In this document: in pieces, positions 5,022-8,189 of the stretch
Layout of the letters: each line of letters begins with the position of its first letter
How positions within the stretch are numbered: position 1 is the first letter of the stretch
Assembly (NCBI GenBank): GCA_029977305.1
Contig: JAPOLF010000090.1
Span: forward strand, 1-8,189
Reading direction: 5' to 3'
Origin: a bacterium
GTDB taxonomy: Bacteria > Chloroflexota > Chloroflexia > Thermomicrobiales > UBA6265
DNA: 8,189 nucleotides
Notes under the pieces: model-generated
What the model saw: the letters and a program-made list of their open reading frames with translations, nothing else
Told to the model about the DNA's origin: nothing
Database searches by the model: none
Made by a program: the position numbers and the translations under genes

Positions 5022-6347
5022 CTAGTCGGCGACCGCCGCCACCCGCGCCGGCCCGACGACCGCCACCAACGCCGCCCGCAGCGTCTCCACCGCCTGGTCG
5101 AGCGCCGACTCGCTGATCACCAGCGGCGGCTGGAACCGGATCACGTTCCCCGCCTGTCCGCCGACCCCGACCAACACCCCCTGCTCGCGGCAGAACTTGC
5201 GGATCGCCGCCGCCTCGGTGTTCGCCGGCTCCTTCGTCTTCCGATCCCGCACCAACTCCACTCCGAGCATCAGCCCGAGGCCGCGGACTTCACCGATCAC
5301 CGGGAACTCCTCCTGCAGCCCGCGCAGCTGGTCGAGCGTGCGCGCGCCCTTCCGCATCGACTGGCCGGGGAGGTCCTCCTCCTCCATCACCTGGAGGGTC
5401 GCCAGCGCCGCGGCGCAGCTCACCGGGTTGCCGCCAAAGGTGCTCAGGTGCTCACCCGGCCGCAGGCAATCCGCGATCTCCGGCTTGGCGATCGTCGCCG
5501 CCAGCGGGAAGCCGTCCGCGATGCCCTTCGCCGCGACCATGATGTCCGGCTCCACGCCGAACTGCTCGATCGCGAACAACGAGCCGCAGCGACCATACCC
5601 GCTCTGCACCTCGTCGCAGATGAACAGGATGCCGTGGCGGTCGAGGATCTCCTTCACCCGCTGGAAGTACGACGCCGGCGGGATGATGATGCCGCCCTCG
5701 CCCCACACCGTCTCCGAGACGAACGCGGCGACGTCGCCCGCGGTCTGATACTGGATCGCCCACTCGATCGCCTCAGCGCAGCGCTCCGCCACCTCCTCGG
5801 GATCCTCGGTGCGGAACGGATTGCGATACGTGTACGGCACCGGCGCGAACGCCACCCCCGGGATGTACGGTCCGCCGCGCGTCTTCCGCGCCTTGTTGCC
5901 GGTGATCGCCAGCGTCGCGTTGGTCCGACCGTGGAAGCTGTGCGTCAGGGTGATGAACTCGTGCCGGCCGGTGAACGCCTTGGCGAGACGCATCGCCGTC
6001 TCGATCCCCTCGGCTCCGGAGTTGCCGAAGAAGGTCTTCTGCAATCGCCCCGGCGAAACCCGCGCCAGGTTCTCTGCCAGCTCGCCCACCACCGGGATGT
6101 TGTAGATGTACGTCGCTCCATGCACGAGATGATCCATCTGCGCCTTGGCGGCGGCGATCACCTTCGGGTGCCGATGCCCCGCGTTGTTCACCGCGATCCC
6201 GGCGAAGCAGTCGATGTACTCCGTGCCATCCTGGTCCCAGATCGTCGCCCCCTCGGCCTTGCCGATCGCGATCGGCTCGATCGCCGCGACGAAGCTGGTG
6301 TTCACATAGTCCTTGTACCGCTGCAGGGTGAGATCGTGCGCCGACAT
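5022..6347 (-). CDS. Class III PLP-dependent aminotransferase (441 aa), alanine-glyoxylate/4-aminobutyrate type
   Basis: A pyridoxal-phosphate enzyme of the omega-aminotransferase (class III) family, moving an amino group from an amine or amino acid to a keto acid in the cytoplasm. Residues 107-113 (Phe-Gly-Asn-Ser-Gly-Ala-Glu) form the phosphate-binding loop. Asp245 in Cys-Asp-Glu-Val-Gln holds the pyridine nitrogen. Lys274 in Ala-Ala-Lys-Gly-Ile-Ala-Asp-Gly-Phe-Pro is the Schiff-base lysine, Thr303 in Ser-Thr-Phe-Gly-Gly-Asn-Pro is the usual phosphate contact, and Arg404 is a likely carboxylate-binding residue. Length is normal. The Lys-Gly-Ile-Ala-Asp-Gly context looks closer to alanine-glyoxylate aminotransferase 2 and beta-amino-acid:pyruvate enzymes than to GabT, whose version is usually Lys-Ser-Ile-Ala-Gly-Gly; the true substrate cannot be read here. 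ATG 6347 is chosen over the upstream frame extension to 6398 because AAAGGAG (6353-6359) precedes it. It has its own promoter and no operon partner. All key residues are present. Confidence 0.93.
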   Translation of the reverse strand: MSAHDLTLQRYKDYVNTSFVAAIEPIAIGKAEGATIWDQDGTEYIDCFAGIAVNNAGHRHPKVIAAAKAQMDHLVHGATYIYNIPVVGELAENLARVSPGRLQKTFFGNSGAEGIETAMRLAKAFTGRHEFITLTHSFHGRTNATLAITGNKARKTRGGPYIPGVAFAPVPYTYRNPFRTEDPEEVAERCAEAIEWAIQYQTAGDVAAFVSETVWGEGGIIIPPASYFQRVKEILDRHGILFICDEVQSGYGRCGSLFAIEQFGVEPDIMVAAKGIADGFPLAATIAKPEIADCLRPGEHLSTFGGNPVSCAAALATLQVMEEEDLPGQSMRKGARTLDQLRGLQEEFPVIGEVRGLGLMLGVELVRDRKTKEPANTEAAAIRKFCREQGVLVGVGGQAGNVIRFQPPLVISESALDQAVETLRAALVAVVGPARVAAVAD

Positions 6348-6352
6348 CGCAA

Positions 6353-6359
6353 CTCCTTT
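6353..6359 (-). promoter_or_regulatory. Ribosome binding site fixing the aminotransferase start
   Basis: AAAGGAG on the minus strand, five bases (TTGCG) before ATG 6347. The frame extends 17 codons further upstream, but those codons include this site and show no family similarity. Confidence 0.8.
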
Positions 6360-6407
6360 GCTCTCGCGCCCGAAACGGGCGGCACGGTCCATCAACATGA
6401 CCCGGAA

Positions 6408-6437
6408 ATTGTAGTCCCCCGCGCGGAATCTCCGCGC
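6408..6437 (-). promoter_or_regulatory. Aminotransferase promoter -10 with an overlapping inverted repeat
   Basis: On the minus strand TACAAT (6408-6413) is a good -10 element. Immediately upstream lies a perfect inverted repeat GCGCGGA-ATC-TCCGCGC (6421-6437) covering the spacer and the place where a -35 would be; no TTGACA-like -35 is visible. A repressor or activator site is a reasonable inference. A short hairpin in the upstream transcript is the alternative. Confidence 0.4.
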
Positions 6438-6451
6438 ATCCCGGCAAACAG

Positions 6452-6479
6452 CACGGCCCGGGAATCACCCCGGGCCGTG
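6452..6479 (-). terminator. GC-rich terminator hairpin after the propeller gene
   Basis: A perfect 11-bp stem (CACGGCCCGGG with CCCGGGCCGTG) with a 6-base loop starts 15 bases past the stop of the minus-strand gene ending at 6495. On the minus strand it is followed by CTGTTTGCC, a weak T-run. Confidence 0.68.
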
Positions 6480-6494
6480 AAACCGCCTTCTCCG

Positions 6495-7943
6495 TTACGG
6501 AAGAGGGATGAACTCACACCCTGCGTCGTATTGCTCGCACCCGGACATCGCGGCCGTGATCCACAGCTCGGAGCTGTCCGGCATCACCGCCACCCCCCAC
6601 GGATCGCCAAACGTCCCGGCCACCGACTGGTTGTGCCAGCTGTTGCTCAGCACCGACGGCCGCGACCAGATCGACACGCGTTGGTTGCCGTAATCCGAAA
6701 CATACACCGTGAGGTTGTCCGCAGACACATCGACGTCGATCGGGCCTGCGAGTTCGCCCCATCCGGTGCCGACCCTCCCGAACGACGTGGCGAGCCCCTC
6801 GCCCCACACCCACACCTCAACCACGCTGGTCACCACGTTGGTGATGTAGACCGTCAACTCATCCTCTGAACCCGCGATGCCGCTGTACCCGAAGCCGTTG
6901 CCCGAACCCTCGGTGCTGTAGAAGCTGAATGGCACGCTGGTGTTCGCCCGGGTGAAGCTCGTCACCATGTTGGTCGCGTAGTTGGTGACCAGCATCACCA
7001 GTTGGTTCTGGGAAACCGCGCAATTCATCGGCTGGTTCAACGTGTTGTGGGTCACATCCGTCTGCCACACCCAGCTCGTGGACGCGATGGAGTTGCGCGA
7101 CCAGATCTTGACCTCATTCGCACCGGTGTCGACCACGTAGGCCGTGAGTCCGTCCGCGGAGACGGCGATGCCATTCGGACTGGTGAAATTCCACGGGCTG
7201 TTCCCCAACGCGCCGAAGCTCGAATACTCCACCCAGTTCGAGCCGACGTCAGGTCGCACGAACTCGAGCACCGTCCCGAGATCACTGCTCACGATGTAGA
7301 GGTGCAACCCGTCGCTGGAAACAGCGATGCCCTTCGTGCTGGAGAAACTCTGGCTCGCGGGCGAGTCAACGTTGATGTTCCAATACGGGACGGAGCAGAC
7401 CCCGTCGCAGCAGAGCGTCGTCGCCCCGTCGCAGACCATGCAGATCTCGCCGTGGACACCGCACTGCTGCTCGTCCTGTTCCTGGGTGATGCACTCGTCG
7501 CCGTCGCAGCAGCCGTCGCAGTTCCCGAAGTAACACGCCGGGACCGGACCACAGACACCGTCGAGGCAGATCCCGCTGCAGCAGTTCGCGTCCACCGCGC
7601 ACGCCTCACCCGAGGCGATGCAGTAGCAGCGTCCGCTCTTCCAATGCCGATTGCCATGCTTCTTGTTCTTGCGATGGCGCTGCTGGGTCTGCTTCTCACA
7701 GAGCCCGGTGCAGCAATCGCCGTTGGTGCGGCACTGGTTGGCCTTCTTCGAGCCATCACCACACGGGCGCTTCGTCGGTTCGGGGCTGGGACCAAATCCT
7801 TCCGTCTGAACCCGCTTCGCCTCGGCGATCTCCGGCGCGACCCGCGCCCCGAGCAGCACGGCGACCGCCGCCCCGAGTCCGCGCCGACGCGTCGTCGCCG
7901 CACTCAGCGCCTTGGCGGCTGCATCAAACCGAGTCTGGTCCAT
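6495..7943 (-). CDS. Exported cysteine-rich protein with a C-terminal NHL-like six-unit beta-propeller (482 aa)
   Basis: A fusion of the local cysteine-rich family to a propeller; its function is unknown. Residues 1-15 (Met-Asp-Gln-Thr-Arg-Phe-Asp...Lys-Ala-Leu) and 18-42 (Thr-Thr-Arg-Arg-Arg, apolar core, ending Ala-Glu-Ala) match the family's signal region. Cysteine modules fill 61-183: C61-x9-C-x5-CC-x3-C, a His/Lys/Arg/Asn-rich basic spacer (about 87-105), a perfect knot C108-x6-C-x5-CC-x3-C-x4-C, then a denser Cys stretch with two more CC pairs. Residues about 205-476 hold six repeats of the NHL form Gly-Ile-Ala-Val-Ser-x-Asp-Gly-Leu...Tyr-Val-x-Asp...Val-x-x-Trp-x-Arg, starting near 205, 258, 307, 355, 402 and 449. 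These suggest a six-bladed propeller, typically a ligand- or protein-binding surface. ATG 7943 is preferred over ATG 7946 on spacing to the GGGGAGGA site and family alignment; an in-frame start at 8015 lacks both. Ends two residues after Ile-Pro-Leu-Pro-type C-terminus with a late Cys pair (469, 476). Confidence 0.88.
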   Translation of the reverse strand: MDQTRFDAAAKALSAATTRRRGLGAAVAVLLGARVAPEIAEAKRVQTEGFGPSPEPTKRPCGDGSKKANQCRTNGDCCTGLCEKQTQQRHRKNKKHGNRHWKSGRCYCIASGEACAVDANCCSGICLDGVCGPVPACYFGNCDGCCDGDECITQEQDEQQCGVHGEICMVCDGATTLCCDGVCSVPYWNINVDSPASQSFSSTKGIAVSSDGLHLYIVSSDLGTVLEFVRPDVGSNWVEYSSFGALGNSPWNFTSPNGIAVSADGLTAYVVDTGANEVKIWSRNSIASTSWVWQTDVTHNTLNQPMNCAVSQNQLVMLVTNYATNMVTSFTRANTSVPFSFYSTEGSGNGFGYSGIAGSEDELTVYITNVVTSVVEVWVWGEGLATSFGRVGTGWGELAGPIDVDVSADNLTVYVSDYGNQRVSIWSRPSVLSNSWHNQSVAGTFGDPWGVAVMPDSSELWITAAMSGCEQYDAGCEFIPLP

Positions 7944-7946
7944 CAT

Positions 7947-7954
7947 TCCTCCCC
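7947..7954 (-). promoter_or_regulatory. Ribosome binding site of the propeller gene
   Basis: GGGGAGGA on the minus strand, directly against ATG 7946 and three bases from ATG 7943. Spacing favours 7943 as the used start and excludes the longer frame from 8015. Confidence 0.65.
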
Positions 7955-8095
7955 TGCCCGTCAGCCCGCCCGCTGTGCAGCTCCTCTGCCGGCCGTCGGC
8001 CACGGTGATCACCACCCCACCGACGCACCTGCTTCACGTCATTGCCCCGCGCCCGTTGAACCCGGGCGTGGCCGAAACAGCGGTCGCGGCCAGGC
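7955..8095 (-). other. Spacer between two propeller genes
   Basis: About 150 bases separate the stop of the upstream propeller gene (8096) from the start at 7943. They contain a 6-bp hairpin CGCCCG/CGGGCG (8050-8055 with 8063-8068), which may be a weak terminator or attenuator, and a perfect 10-base palindrome GGTGATCACC (8004-8013). I find no convincing promoter, so the two genes may be co-transcribed. Confidence 0.35.
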
Positions 8096-8189
8096 TCACA
8101 TGATGGTTGGGTAACACCCAGCGACCAACTGTTCCACCACGTTGGTGTTGAACGAGGTGATCCACAGCTCCGAACTGTTGGGCAGCACC
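8096..8189 (-). CDS. C-terminal end of a second NHL-like propeller protein (partial, 30 codons plus stop)
   Basis: On the minus strand the frame from 8188 to the TGA at 8096-8098 reads Val-Leu-Pro-Asn-Ser-Ser-Glu-Leu-Trp-Ile-Thr, then a late Val-Ala-Gly-Cys and a short tail. This matches the end of the gene at 6495-7943 (Val-Met-Pro-Asp-Ser-Ser-Glu-Leu-Trp-Ile-Thr, then Asp-Ala-Gly-Cys) at nearly every core position. It is thus the last propeller unit of a tandem paralogue. The remainder lies outside the window. It is too short for most gene callers, but the similarity to the neighbour makes it secure. Confidence 0.82.
   Translation of the reverse strand, partial: VLPNSSELWITSFNTNVVEQLVAGCYPTIM

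Noticed and set aside
5448..6869. 473-codon open frame on the + strand
   Set aside because: Mostly antisense to the aminotransferase, whose motifs are complete; the plus frame is Arg/Asp/His-rich low complexity, as expected for a GC-rich shadow, and has no ribosome site.
8004..8013. GGTGATCACC palindrome as a shared operator
   Set aside because: The same ten bases occur at 3085-3094 inside a coding region as ordinary Val-Ile-Thr codons, so chance recurrence is plausible; mentioned only as part of the spacer.
7002..8114. 370-codon open frame on the + strand
   Set aside because: Antisense to the propeller fusion and across its upstream spacer; no recognisable domain, and the minus-strand frame has knots and six propeller units.

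Overview
The window is GC-rich and holds a cluster of exported, cysteine-rich proteins, with one metabolic gene inside it. Every cysteine-rich gene whose start lies in the window begins with the same kind of N-terminus: a Met/Val-Asp-Gly or similar start, an (F/Y)-(D/A)-x3-R/K-x-L element, a twin-arginine pair, a short hydrophobic stretch and an Ala-x-Ala-like end. Family composition (twin-arginine cysteine-rich proteins, NHL-type propellers, RTX repeats, a collagen-like tract) together with the GC content suggests a Chloroflexota bacterium of the Thermomicrobiales type. That assignment is inference from memory of similar gene families, with no marker gene in the window to confirm it.

Layout, left half (+ strand): the 3' end of a cysteine-rich gene broken by a frameshift (1-209); an intact 209-residue member (357-986); a 466-base gap with no gene I can support except a promoter at its right end; a member carrying a collagen-like Gly-Pro-Thr tract (1453-1998); a member with four clean cystine-knot-like modules (2216-2761); and a member interrupted by an in-frame TAA (3044-3568). 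These genes mostly behave as separate transcription units: candidate -10 or -35/-10 elements lie ahead of four of them, and hairpins follow four of the five. A 400-residue RTX-repeat protein with a Sec-like signal follows (3736-4938) and ends in a strong hairpin.

Right half (- strand): a complete class III PLP-dependent aminotransferase (5022-6347), then a 482-residue protein joining the same signal and cysteine modules to a six-unit NHL-like beta-propeller (6495-7943), then the last 30 codons of a second propeller protein (8096-8189, running off the window).

The cysteine spacing is remarkably regular: C-x6-C-x5-CC-x3..7-C-x4..11-C, repeated one to four times per protein. This is the spacing of inhibitor-cystine-knot (knottin) peptides. 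The array looks like a locally duplicating family in birth-and-death turnover: a 63-base block is almost identical in three members, two of five left-hand members are disrupted, and members have acquired different add-ons (collagen-like tract, extra knots, propeller). No function can be assigned to the family from sequence alone. The RTX and propeller proteins fit a cell-surface or extracellular setting; the aminotransferase looks like a housekeeping bystander.
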